From NCBI GenBank assembly GCA_007096045.1, contig SFAU01000114.1, positions 1 to 42,416 of the forward strand: a DNA stretch of 42,416 nt. Direction: 5' to 3'. The stretch comes from Microcystis novacekii Mn_MB_F_20050700_S1. Lineage in GTDB: Bacteria > Cyanobacteriota > Cyanobacteriia > Cyanobacteriales > Microcystaceae. The notes under the pieces are model-generated. The model ran no database searches. It saw only the letters and a list, made by a program, of their open reading frames with translations, and had not been told where the DNA came from. This document shows, one piece after another, positions 7,270 through 14,324 of this stretch (position 1 is the stretch's first letter; every line of letters starts with the position of its first letter). The position numbers and the translations under genes were made by a program.

Positions 7270-8250
7270 TCACTGATAACTGATTTTTCCCAGACTATGA
7301 TCCTGATTAATTTCTACCACTAGCTCTGCTTGTTTGAGCAGGGGTGGGAGAAATAATTGCGGATGTAAACTTTTCCAAAAATACTTGACAAATTCCTCAA
7401 TTTCTGATGGGGTCATACCTCCTTTTGTTTCGGCCGCCTGTCGCCATTGTAAACTGTAACGGTAGTCAAGGGGATAAAGAATCAGTAAGCGATCGATTTT
7501 TGACCAGAGGGGTAGATATTCTCGCAATCTTTGATTATTATCCCTGGCGAATTGTCGGTCTTCTTCGCTATTAATCGGATCGGGGGCATGATCAAAGACT
7601 GTTTCTTCTATTGGATTCATGCCCACAAACCAACCCTCAAAAAAAAGAATATCAACTCGTTCCACTTGTTCCGCTGCAATTCTATCTCCTTGTCCTTGAT
7701 GCAGTGACTTGTCAAACCGCGGGATGAAAATCGGACTTTCTTGCTGACAAACCTGTTCTAAAACTTTAATTCCTAATGCTATATCATGAGTACCCGGTGG
7801 ACCACGCCAGCGCAATCTTTTATCCTTTTGACGCAATTTTATTCGCTCATTATAGGTCTTATAAATATCATCTAAAGAGAGATTATTTACTTTTAAATCA
7901 AAATAGGCTAAAATAATCGACATTATGGATGTTAATGTGGTCTTCCCCGTGCCTTGGGGAGCCAAAATGCCTTGAATCAACGGTTTTGCGTGGCTGCGTA
8001 GCTCTAGCGCCCAAGGAATCCAGAAGCGCCAACAGCTGATCAAAATCTGATTTGGCTGATTTATCCCTAACTCCTGACATTTTTGCCAGACTCGCGGCCA
8101 GAGAATCGTTAATAGTTCCGCCCTTTCCTGTAGGATGAGAGGGTTAGTCTGGTGAAAATTTAAGGATTCGATCTCTAGTAATTCTGCTAGATACGCCTCA
8201 GTTAAGGGATTTTTGTCGATTAATCCCTGTAAAATCGTCAAAATCTTCAT
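7270..8250 (-). CDS. glyk: D-glycerate 3-kinase (photorespiration)
   Basis: A 326-aa P-loop kinase of the cyanobacterial/plant GLYK family, which phosphorylates D-glycerate to 3-phosphoglycerate, the last step of the photorespiratory cycle. QGILAPQGTGKTTLTSIMS (about residue 92) is the P-loop. LSLDDIYKTYNERIKL carries the conserved DD, WRGPPGTHD the substrate-side motif, and FFEGWFVGMNP the family signature. Length fits the family. It stands alone between the ABC operon and a repeat-rich spacer. The last residues come from a repeat, so the extreme C-terminus may differ from relatives. Confidence 0.85.
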   Translation of the reverse strand: MKILTILQGLIDKNPLTEAYLAELLEIESLNFHQTNPLILQERAELLTILWPRVWQKCQELGINQPNQILISCWRFWIPWALELRSHAKPLIQGILAPQGTGKTTLTSIMSIILAYFDLKVNNLSLDDIYKTYNERIKLRQKDKRLRWRGPPGTHDIALGIKVLEQVCQQESPIFIPRFDKSLHQGQGDRIAAEQVERVDILFFEGWFVGMNPIEETVFDHAPDPINSEEDRQFARDNNQRLREYLPLWSKIDRLLILYPLDYRYSLQWRQAAETKGGMTPSEIEEFVKYFWKSLHPQLFLPPLLKQAELVVEINQDHSLGKISYQ

Positions 8251-8350
8251 AGCTGTTATATCAGAATTAGGAAAAAAACTGTCCCAGTGATTCAGGAGTA
8301 ATTCTCTGGGTTATGGGTTCGCTCAAGATTTTTTTGTGAGAGTGTTTTTT

Positions 8351-8460
8351 AGGGTTATTTGCCCAAAAATGAAGGGTTTGCAGGCAGGCACGGATTCCCA
8401 TTATATATATAAGTATATGTCAAGTTCCGTTTTCAGTCAAGGGGTTTGGTCAAAAATCTC
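8351..8460 (+). repeat. ~150-bp interspersed repeat, copy 1 (divergent)
   Basis: This copy has the core GCAGGCAGGCACGGAT (8380-8395), then CCCATTATATATATAAGTAT and a GTCAAG...GTCAA tail. It lacks the TTTTTGACGCTTA head of copies 2-4 and is the most diverged of the plus-oriented set. The rest of 8251-8527 is AT-rich with no gene; it should contain the promoter of the downstream hydrolase. Confidence 0.7.
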
Positions 8461-8527
8461 TAGCTTTGTCTCCAGTTTCTCAATCGGTTAGACTAAGCAT
8501 TATTAACATTACTTAACAAAACAGCCG

Positions 8528-9394
8528 ATGAATACAGCTGCTCTGACGATCAAGCAAAATTGGCAATGGCAAGGACATTCGATACACTATGTGCAAGCGG
8601 GTACTAGAGTCACGGGAAAACCCCCTTTACTATTAGTCCACGGTTTTGGTGCTTCCACCGACCATTGGCGAAAAAATCTGCAAGGTTTAGCCTCAGAATG
8701 GCAAGTATGGGCGATCGATCTGTTAGGATTCGGTAGATCAGCTAAACCAGATCTTGTCTATAGTGGCAGTCTTTGGCAGCAACAATTAAATGATTTTATC
8801 AAGGAAGTTGTGGCGCAACCGACGGTTTTAGCGGGTAATTCTTTGGGGGGTTACGCTTCTCTCTGCGTGGCTGCTAATCACTCTGAGAATGTTCGGGGAT
8901 TAATTCTCCTCAATAGTGCCGGTCCCTTTAGCGATACAGAAAGCAATCGTCAGCCTAATTTAGCACAAAAATTACTGCGATCAATCTTGCTGCAACCTTG
9001 GGCCAGTTATCTCTTATTTCTCTATACCCGTCAACCCAAAACTATCCGCAAAACCCTAGAGAAAGTATATCTCGATCGCAGTGCCATTACTGAGCAGTTA
9101 ATAGAAGATATCCGTCGTCCTTCCCTGGATGCGGGAGCAGCCAAAGTTTTTGCTTCTGTGTTTAAATCTCCCCGGGGGGAAAATGTGGATATTCTCCTGC
9201 AAAAGTTAAGTTGTCCCCTGTTGATGTTATGGGGTGAGGGGGACCCTTGGATGAATACTAGGGAACGCGGGGCCAAATTCCGTCAATACTATCCTTCTCT
9301 GACAGAATATTATCTAACTGCCGGTCATTGTCCCCACGATGAAATTCCCACAGAGGTTAACCAGTTGATTAGTGATTGGTTGAAAAGCTTATAG
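8528..9394 (+). CDS. Alpha/beta fold hydrolase
   Basis: A 288-aa alpha/beta hydrolase. The oxyanion-hole motif LLVHGFGASTDHW spans residues 35-47. The nucleophile elbow GNSLGG puts Ser at about 105, the catalytic acid is probably the Asp in LLMLWGEGDPWMN, and His at about 267 lies in TAGHCPHDE. The triad is thus complete. Homologues are widespread in cyanobacteria and plastids with mostly untested substrates (esters, pigment or lipid-derived). It is monocistronic, flanked on both sides by copies of the same interspersed repeat. Confidence 0.82.
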   Translation: MNTAALTIKQNWQWQGHSIHYVQAGTRVTGKPPLLLVHGFGASTDHWRKNLQGLASEWQVWAIDLLGFGRSAKPDLVYSGSLWQQQLNDFIKEVVAQPTVLAGNSLGGYASLCVAANHSENVRGLILLNSAGPFSDTESNRQPNLAQKLLRSILLQPWASYLLFLYTRQPKTIRKTLEKVYLDRSAITEQLIEDIRRPSLDAGAAKVFASVFKSPRGENVDILLQKLSCPLLMLWGEGDPWMNTRERGAKFRQYYPSLTEYYLTAGHCPHDEIPTEVNQLISDWLKSL

Positions 9395-9410
9395 GTAGTT
9401 AGGGATCGGT

Positions 9411-9560
9411 TATCAGGTTTTTATTTTTTTGACGCTTATTTGACCTGAAAAAAGAGGGTCTGCAGGCAGGCACGGATTCCCATTCTATATATAAGTGTCT
9501 GTCAAGGGCGGGGATTTGTCAAGGGTTTTTTTGAAAAAATCTGCCGGAATTTGACTGGTA
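9411..9560 (+). repeat. Interspersed repeat, copy 2
   Basis: Full-length form: a TCAGGTTTTTATTTTTTTGA head, TTGACCTGAAAAAAGAGGGT, the core GCAGGCAGGCACGGATT, CTATATATAAGTGTCTGTCA, and a tail ending AATCTGCCGGAATTTG. It is nearly identical to copies at 9856 and 10463. Confidence 0.85.
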
Positions 9561-9578
9561 AGCTGTTGACCATCTAAA

Positions 9579-9662
9579 TTACTCGTTAAGACTGCACTGG
9601 ACTTGGGAGCAGGGAGAAGGAGTTTGAGCATTTGTACTCAAACATCCAATACGCAATTTAAA
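9579..9662. repeat. Second repeat family, copy 1
   Basis: ACTCGTTAAGACTGCACTGG, then an AG-rich middle and GTTTGAGCATTTGTACTCAA, containing the inverted repeat GTTTGAG/CTCAAAC. A second copy sits at 15529-15606. In both places it lies close to a copy of the ~150-bp repeat. Confidence 0.7.
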
Positions 9663-9679
9663 TTCAGTACAGCTTAGGG

Positions 9680-9862
9680 AAGACATTAGCTGGTATTGGT
9701 AGAGAAGCAAATGGATGAGTAATTGTAGGGGATAACTATCTACTTGATGTCTCTGTTGGTTCCCCAATCCAATACATCTGTCTGTCTTTGTCGCAGTTGT
9801 TGGGTAGTTTCTTCTAACCAACCAAGATAGTCTTGTTTGTATAAGTCTTTAGTAGTGGTCAG
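9680..9862 (-). pseudogene. DUF29 pseudogene (degraded duplicate)
   Basis: Reading the minus strand from 9862 gives TTKDLYKQDYLGWLEETTQQ, then LRQRQTDVLDWG, closely matching the intact DUF29 protein encoded at 10005-10445. The start ATG is lost, about 30 bases encoding EHLREEIEALG are deleted (shifting frame), similarity resumes at QRHQVDSYPLQLLIHLLLY, and it ends after YQYQ. It is thus a decayed tandem copy of the neighbour, each copy bordered by the ~150-bp repeat. Confidence 0.85.
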
Positions 9863-10008
9863 GTATTAGGTTTTTATTTTTTTGACGCTTATTTGACCTG
9901 AAAAAAGAGGGTCTGCAGGCAGGCACGGATTCCCATTATATATATAAGTATCTGTCAAGTGCGGGGATTTGTCAAGGGTTTTTCTGAAAAAATCTGCTGG
10001 AATTTCAG
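9856..10008 (+). repeat. Interspersed repeat, copy 3
   Basis: Head GGTCAGGTATTAGGTTTTTA, core GCAGGCAGGCACGGATTCCC, tail AATCTGCTGGAATTTCAGG. Its right edge carries the stop codon of the intact DUF29 gene (TGA at 10007-10005 on the minus strand). Confidence 0.85.
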
Positions 10009-10445
10009 GGGAGAAAATCGGAATCGAGGATTTGTTCGGGACTATAGGGACAGGTTTCGGCAAAGATAGCAACCGGTAATGCGCTTTTTTGTCGGACTCG
10101 CTTCACTGCTTTGGGGTAAATAACGGCGATTCTGGTTAAAAAATAGTTATAAAGGGTTTTCGACTCCAATAAAAGTTCTAATTCCACCCGAAAGTTACCG
10201 ATTTCGTCTTGCCATCCCTTCGCACATCTTTCTCGTTCCTCCGGCCAGTATTGGTAGAGAAGCAGATGAATGAGCAATTGTAGGAGATAACTATCTACTT
10301 TATGTCTCTGTTCGTTCCCCAATGCTTCGATTTCTTCCCTGAGATGTTCCCAATCCAATACATCTGTCTGTCTTTGTCGCAGTTGTTTGGCTGTTTCTTC
10401 TAACCAAGCAAGATAGTCTTGTTCGTATAAGTCTTTAGTTGTCAT
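10005..10445 (-). CDS. DUF29 family protein
   Basis: A 146-aa DUF29 protein, a family abundant in cyanobacteria and of unknown function. MTTKDLYEQDYLAWLEETAK and VLDWEHLREEIEALGNEQRH are the N-terminal hallmark. Next comes the hydrophobic helix DSYLLQLLIHLLLYQYWPEE, and the remainder is helical with an acidic/aromatic end. It is flanked immediately by repeat copies 3 (at its stop) and 4 (18 bases upstream of its start). A broken duplicate lies beyond copy 3. The unit repeat+DUF29 therefore seems to have been tandemly duplicated. Confidence 0.8.
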   Translation of the reverse strand: MTTKDLYEQDYLAWLEETAKQLRQRQTDVLDWEHLREEIEALGNEQRHKVDSYLLQLLIHLLLYQYWPEERERCAKGWQDEIGNFRVELELLLESKTLYNYFLTRIAVIYPKAVKRVRQKSALPVAIFAETCPYSPEQILDSDFLP

Positions 10446-10462
10446 AACCTATCCTCTTTAGC

Positions 10463-10622
10463 ACTGGTCAGGTATTAGGTTTTTATTTTTTTGACGCTTA
10501 TCTAACCTGAAAAAAGAGGGTTTGCAGGCAGGCACGGATTTCCATTCTATATATAAGTATCTGTCAAGTGCGGGGATTTGTCAAGGTTTTTTTTGGGAAA
10601 ATCTGCCGGAATTTGGCCGGTA
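10463..10622 (+). repeat. Interspersed repeat, copy 4
   Basis: Same head (TGGTCAGGTATTAGGTTTTT), core (GCAGGCAGGCACGGATTTCC) and tail (AATCTGCCGGAATTTGGCCG) as copies 2 and 3, including CTATATATAAGTATCTGTCA. Confidence 0.85.
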
Positions 10623-10702
10623 GGATAAGAGATTGTTTCACCTTTGCCTGTGAGCTACAATAAGCAGATGAGCAAGAGGATAGGATTACAGGAGTTTTAA
10701 CA

Positions 10703-10849
10703 ATGCGGTTACTACGGGTTCAGGTTCCTGACTTTCGAGTGTTAAAGAATATTGATATTAGTTTCGAGAAAGACTTTTTCCCCCAGATATTCCCTATCGG
10801 TAGTTTGGTAGGTTGGGTTGAGGCACGAAACCCAACGCCAGTTGCGTAA
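10703..10849 (+). pseudogene. N-terminal fragment of an AAA/SMC-type ATPase
   Basis: ATG 10703 follows AGGAG at about 10690. The 48-codon frame begins MRLLRVQVPDFRVLKNIDIS and continues FEKDFFPQIFPIGS. This is how RecF/SMC-like AAA ATPases begin (family members then run into the Walker A loop). Similarity ends just before the P-loop, where the sequence enters a GTTGGGTT...AACCCAAC repeat and stops. The remaining gene is absent, so this is a truncated remnant. Confidence 0.6.
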
Positions 10850-11043
10850 ACACCAATCCAAAGTCAAATTTAATGCGATAATATCCTGAGAAGCCTTTTA
10901 GTGCTTCAAGATCGGGGATTTCGGATAGTGATTGAGAATTTCCAATTGCTTCAATACATTTTCTAACTTTTGCAAGAATTTTTTGGTCGTTAATTTTATC
11001 TAAATCTATCTTTTTTGAAGCGTTTGGCAATTTGATATTTCAT
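10794..11043 (-). pseudogene. RelE/ParE-type toxin, frameshifted and truncated
   Basis: The natural start is probably ATG at 11043-11041, overlapping the antitoxin stop as ATGA and reading MKYQIAKRFKKD before running out of frame. The body continues in another frame: LDKINDQKILAKVRKCIEAI, then GYYRIKFDFG, the RelE core. Removing one copy of GATA in AAAAAAGATAGATTTAGATA would join the frames. Residues after FDFG (FTQLALGFVPQPNLPNYR) come from the palindromic repeat, replacing the catalytic C-terminal strand. The toxin is therefore inactive on two counts. Confidence 0.7.
10808..10840. repeat. Palindromic GTTGGGTT repeat at a gene-truncating junction
   Basis: GTTGGGTT (10812-10819) and AACCCAAC (10829-10836) form a perfect 8-bp stem around GAGGCACGA. 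The TTGGGTTTCGTGCCTCAACC form is a common small palindromic repeat in cyanobacteria. It lies exactly where an ATPase gene (plus strand) and a RelE-like gene (minus strand) both lose their 3' parts. Confidence 0.75.
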
Positions 11044-11267
11044 TGAGGCAAACTCTCCAAGAGAGATTGAGACTCTAATTCAGATAAAAATCCTTCTTTT
11101 CGAGAATCTTCACAAGCTAAATAAAGGATAAAGTCTTCTAATTCAGAGGAATTATTTTGAAATAAAAGTTGTAGAAAGCCTTGTCGGATTTCTAGTGGTA
11201 AGGTTTGAAATAGGTTATAGAAACCTGTGCTAGTTAGCAAAGAATCTGTAATTTCTGTTTGACTCAC
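11040..11267 (-). CDS. Antitoxin-like protein upstream of RelE remnant
   Basis: A 75-aa acidic protein: MSQTEITDSLLTSTGFYNLF, LPLEIRQGFLQLLFQ and an acidic tail ending ESQSLLESLPQ. Its TGA overlaps the putative toxin ATG as ATGA. By size, charge and position it should be the antitoxin of the broken RelE-like gene, but I do not recognise a named family. The reading frame itself looks intact, so the antitoxin outlived its toxin. Confidence 0.55.
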   Translation of the reverse strand: MSQTEITDSLLTSTGFYNLFQTLPLEIRQGFLQLLFQNNSSELEDFILYLACEDSRKEGFLSELESQSLLESLPQ

Positions 11268-11427
11268 GGCTGTTTTTTCCTTTTTTACGCAGTCTTTATT
11301 TAAATTATATCACCATCAAGCTTTCTAAAAAATCAGCGTTGCCGAAGGCACTGCGAAGCAGACCGCACTTTCAAAAGCCAAAGCAATCGCAATTTTCAAA
11401 TCAACAAGATGACGGCGATCACACTAT

Positions 11428-11790
11428 TTAATTATCTATGGAATAATCAATACTAATGACTAAACCTGCCAATAATTCTCCCATAACTTGATTGGAAACA
11501 ACTCCAATTTTATCGATAAATCGTTGCGTTGATAGGCTACGAATCTGTAAAACATTCCTCGCAGAATCTTGATCTAAACCATTGATTTTGTCTTGCACAA
11601 TTTTGACCATAAAAGGACGATTAATAAATTTATTTTGCCAAGTTGTTAATGGAATCACAATTCTTAAAGCAATCGGACTATATAAATCTGAACTAATAAC
11701 AACAACAGGACGTTTTTTCCTAATTTCTTGTCCGATGGTTGGCTCAAGGTTAACTTGCCAGATTTCGCCTCGTTTTGGGTTAATCGTCAT
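11428..11790 (-). CDS. mazF: MazF/PemK family endoribonuclease toxin
   Basis: A 120-aa toxin of the MazF/PemK fold. The N-terminal INPKRGEIWQVNLEPTIGQE is the family start. KKRPVVVISSDLYS is the core strand with the conserved Arg/Pro/Val-Val pattern, followed by IVIPLTTW. DQDSARNVLQIRSLSTQRF contains the conserved Asp-x-x-Ser region and Arg near the active site. MazF cleaves single-stranded RNA at short motifs. It lies 25 bases downstream of a small acidic gene taken as the antitoxin. It looks intact. Confidence 0.85.
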   Translation of the reverse strand: MTINPKRGEIWQVNLEPTIGQEIRKKRPVVVISSDLYSPIALRIVIPLTTWQNKFINRPFMVKIVQDKINGLDQDSARNVLQIRSLSTQRFIDKIGVVSNQVMGELLAGLVISIDYSIDN

Positions 11791-11815
11791 CGTTTTCTAA
11801 TCCTTCTCCCTCAAT

Positions 11816-11983
11816 TTATGAAAAGAAATCTAGTTCAGGATCATTATTGACATCTTCAGCCATTTCTTGAATAAGAGGACGTAAAAGTTTATGTCTTTCT
11901 GATAGAGAAAGTTTAGCAATTTCTTGTAATAAAGGCAAAGAAGATTGAGCAATATTTTCATTAATAGTATCAATACTTAACAT
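11816..11983 (-). CDS. Putative MazF antitoxin
   Basis: A 55-aa protein starting at ATG 11983 (MLSIDTINENIAQSSLPLLQ). This start is preferred over an ATG eight codons upstream because AGGGG stands 8-9 bases before it. The rest is LSLSERHKLLRPLIQEMAED and an acidic end. A hydrophobic helix plus acidic tail just upstream of mazF is the usual antitoxin layout. No known DNA-binding domain is obvious. Confidence 0.55.
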   Translation of the reverse strand: MLSIDTINENIAQSSLPLLQEIAKLSLSERHKLLRPLIQEMAEDVNNDPELDFFS

Positions 11984-12104
11984 TTTGATTACCCCTAAAA
12001 TCTTCATTTATCTATTGTACAACAAATCCCGCACTATGAAGACGGTAATATGAGATCGCATTAATAAACATCTGATTACGGTGAATAACAATTAATTTGG
12101 TACG

Positions 12105-12443
12105 TTACATTTCACTAGCGTACCCTACAGGATCACCGACTATACTAACCGGTTGCTTGTCGAGAGCAATTTCAAATAAAAATTCAGGGGCAAAGTCTGC
12201 TCCGTTTGGCCATTCTATTGTCCGACTATTGACATATACTTTTTGAAATAAGCTTTGATCTTTTAAGGGTTCAAAGATTTCTCCATACAATTCTTGTTCT
12301 AAATCTACAATCCCTTGTATTCCATTATTAAAAGTTAGCTTTAATTGATAGTTATCTAGATATTCCACAGAGACAACATGAAGCCATAGATCCTTTTTAT
12401 GGAAGGGGATCGATTCTGTTAAGAGGTTTTCTTTGACGTGCAT
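12105..12443 (-). CDS. DUF2442 family protein
   Basis: A 112-aa protein from ATG 12443 (MHVKENLLTESIPFHKKDLW). The frame extends 13 codons upstream, but that would overlap the previous gene more. DUF2442 features are the core LHVVSVEYLDNYQLKLTFNN, GIVDLEQELYGEIFEPLKD and RTIEWPNGADFAPEFLFEI. DUF2442 proteins are typically found right after DUF4160 genes, as here (47-base overlap), and the pair is thought to act as a toxin-antitoxin-like or regulatory unit, though the function is unproven. Confidence 0.75.
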   Translation of the reverse strand: MHVKENLLTESIPFHKKDLWLHVVSVEYLDNYQLKLTFNNGIQGIVDLEQELYGEIFEPLKDQSLFQKVYVNSRTIEWPNGADFAPEFLFEIALDKQPVSIVGDPVGYASEM

Positions 12444-12654
12444 TTTTCCAGTTCTCCAATAGTTCAGATTGGTGTAGATCAAGCCACTCCCATATTAAAT
12501 TTAGTCCTCTTTTGGGCATTTGACCACAAACTTCACCTGTGTGAATCATTATAACCGCTTCATAATCTTGATACTCGGCATGGATATGAGGCGGATTGTG
12601 ATCGTTATAGTTCATGGTGATTTTTATTCCATAGAAGCTTGATAGAGTGGGCAT
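12397..12654 (-). CDS. DUF4160 family protein
   Basis: An 85-aa DUF4160 protein. The hallmark is MPTLSSFYGIKITMNYNDHN followed by PPHIHAEY, with the conserved histidine cluster DHNPPHIHAEY. Then come MIHTGEVCGQMPKRGLNLIW and EWLDLHQSELLENW. The family is always small and pairs with DUF2442, whose gene overlaps this one's end. Biochemical role is unknown; co-occurrence suggests a toxin-antitoxin-type module. Confidence 0.8.
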   Translation of the reverse strand: MPTLSSFYGIKITMNYNDHNPPHIHAEYQDYEAVIMIHTGEVCGQMPKRGLNLIWEWLDLHQSELLENWKNARQRKPLNRIDPLP

Positions 12655-12843
12655 GAGTAAGAATAGTAATCAAGGTTGCTTTCTAAAAGTTTGCCCCCTA
12701 TTGTAAGCGATCGCCCCTCCTTCTCAAAAAATGATCGCCTCTTCCCATCCCCAAAAAGCGATCACACGATGAAAAGAGATTAATTTGTCTAAAAATTTGC
12801 TAGACTGGCGGCAATAACGGCTTATTTTAAAGGTGGTAAGTAA

Positions 12844-13077
12844 ATGTGGTGGCAAAGTTCTCGATTAGACCGTATTGAAGCCAATATGGAGCGTATTGAT
12901 GCAAGAATAGAACGTCTGGCGGAAATCAGTGAGGCAACGAATCGGCGTATTGATCGGTTTGTGGAGGCTACTGCTCAACAAATGGAAGACTCTAAGGCCC
13001 GTATTGACCAACTGCAAAAAGGGATGGAACAGCTTCAGCGTGCAGTTGGCTATTTTTTAAGTCAAGACGGCAATTAG
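12844..13077 (+). CDS. Small coiled-coil protein
   Basis: A 77-aa protein starting MWWQSSRLDRIEANMERIDA. Almost the whole length is one amphipathic helix with heptad spacing of I/L/M residues (RIDARIERLAEISEATNRRI, then QQMEDSKARIDQLQKGMEQL), so a coiled coil is expected. AGGTGG stands 5-10 bases before the ATG. Similar short coiled-coil ORFs are common in Microcystis and other cyanobacteria with no known function. It is divergent from the DUF4160 gene on one side and convergent with HicB on the other. Confidence 0.6.
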   Translation: MWWQSSRLDRIEANMERIDARIERLAEISEATNRRIDRFVEATAQQMEDSKARIDQLQKGMEQLQRAVGYFLSQDGN

Positions 13078-13102
13078 CGATCGCAATTCCCCCAAAATTG
13101 CT

Positions 13103-13324
13103 CTATACAGTGCTTAATGCTTTGATTTTCGCTATCTCTGTTTCTAAGTTGGGAAGTTTTTGATTATATTTTTGGGCTGTTTCTAACCATAAATCTTTTA
13201 CCATCAGTAATTCTTGTAGGGTTTCTTCTAAGGTTTCACCCTGAGCCAAACAGCCAGATAGTGCTGGAATTTCAGCGACAAAACCGCCTTCTTCACAGGG
13301 ATAAATAATAATTGGATAATTCAT
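13103..13324 (-). CDS. hicB: HicB family antitoxin
   Basis: A 73-aa HicB antitoxin with a partial RNase H-like fold: MNYPIIIYPCEEGGFVAEIP, LSGCLAQGETLEETLQEL, then helix KDLWLETAQKYNQKLP. This is the short form without an obvious C-terminal DNA-binding domain. It begins two bases after the HicA stop, so the order is toxin first, as is normal for HicAB. Confidence 0.85.
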   Translation of the reverse strand: MNYPIIIYPCEEGGFVAEIPALSGCLAQGETLEETLQELLMVKDLWLETAQKYNQKLPNLETEIAKIKALSTV

Positions 13325-13326
13325 CT

Positions 13327-13554
13327 TTAGTTGTCTCCGATAATTTCAAGGACTCGACGAATATAAACAGATTTTACTTTTTTATTATGAACAGGTATGA
13401 CCAAAATAATATCATTTCTTTTAAAAATGTGATGGCTACCTGTAATTCGATCAAGGGAAAACCCTTCTAATTCTAGCAGTTTACAAATATCGTTGAATCT
13501 TGCGTTATTAGGACTATTCTTGAGTAGTTCTAGTAGTTTATCCCTTTTAGACAC
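13327..13554 (-). CDS. hicA: HicA family mRNA interferase toxin
   Basis: HicA has a double-stranded RNA-binding fold with one catalytic histidine, seen here in RITGSHHIFKRND. The surrounding elements are KRDKLLELLKNSPNNARFND, ICKLLELEGF and the basic strand IPVHNKKVKSVYIRRVLEII. I take the GTG at 13554 (VSKRDK) as start because HicA proteins begin there; the frame is open to 13587 with only TTG. Its upstream end abuts a truncated znuC, so the cassette probably replaced the znuB region. Confidence 0.8.
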   Translation of the reverse strand: MSKRDKLLELLKNSPNNARFNDICKLLELEGFSLDRITGSHHIFKRNDIILVIPVHNKKVKSVYIRRVLEIIGDN

Positions 13555-13618
13555 GAGTGAATGCCATTCAACAATGAGCTTGAGCAAAAATCCATTTTAA
13601 CCCAAAAGGAGAAACCTT

Positions 13619-14320
13619 TTAACAATACACTTGTTCTAGCATAGCGGCAGTGAGAGATTTTTGGCCGTGATAATAGAGACGACGATTAAGACAACCGATC
13701 GATTTAACATAGGTAGATAGGGTTCCCAGATCATGGGAAATAATTAAAATGGTCATCCACTGATTCAATTCTTGCAACAGGGAAAAAATACTAGCACGCA
13801 TTTGGGGATCGACACTGGCAGTGGGTTCATCTAAAATCAAGAGACGGGGTTCTACCGCTAAAGCACGAGCGATATAAACCCGTTGGCGCTGTCCCCCCGA
13901 AAGTTCAGCAATCGCTCTTTTTTTCAACGCTAACATTCCCACACTATCTAAAGCTTTATCTACCCTTGCCTCATCTTTTTTACTATAGCCTTGCCAGAGT
14001 TTTTTGCTGCTCAATCTCCCCATTTTCACCACCTCACCCACAGTGATGGGAAATGAGCGATCGCATTCGACAAACTGCGGCACATAACCGACTAATTCCC
14101 GACCTTTTTCGACACTTTGCCCCAAAATACTGACTTCTCCCCGCCAAGGTTTCATTAATCCCAGTAAAACCTTAAGCAATGTAGTTTTCCCTCCTCCATT
14201 CGGGCCGATAATTCCCAGAAAATCCAGTTCTTGAATGGTTAAATTAATATCTTCGAGGATGGGTTCCTGTTCGTAGCCTACCCAGAGATTACTAATGGTA
14301 ATGATCGTTGACATATACAA
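13619..14320 (-). CDS. znuC: Zinc ABC transporter ATPase ZnuC, C-terminally truncated
   Basis: A 233-aa ATPase of the zinc/manganese importer family. Walker A is GPNGGGKTT, the Q-loop is in VGYVPQF, the signature is LSGGQRQRV, Walker B is LLILDEPTASVD and the switch is ISHDLGT. All catalytic parts are present. Family members normally continue after the LEQVY segment with about 15-20 more residues (a CPVDLIAHG-type tail); here the stop comes right after LEQVYC. It starts 4 bases after znuA. The permease gene znuB, expected next, is absent; HicA lies 32 bases downstream. Confidence 0.8.
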   Translation of the reverse strand: MYMSTIITISNLWVGYEQEPILEDINLTIQELDFLGIIGPNGGGKTTLLKVLLGLMKPWRGEVSILGQSVEKGRELVGYVPQFVECDRSFPITVGEVVKMGRLSSKKLWQGYSKKDEARVDKALDSVGMLALKKRAIAELSGGQRQRVYIARALAVEPRLLILDEPTASVDPQMRASIFSLLQELNQWMTILIISHDLGTLSTYVKSIGCLNRRLYYHGQKSLTAAMLEQVYC

Positions 14321-14324
14321 ACAA

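Noticed and set aside
9579-9821. 80-aa minus-strand ORF
   Set aside because: It spans the frameshifted DUF29 relic and the second repeat family; no start or composition of a real gene.
11340-11372. GCGTTGCCGAAGGCACTGCG palindromic-looking stretch
   Set aside because: Resembles a scrap of a common cyanobacterial repeat but is too short and single here to call.
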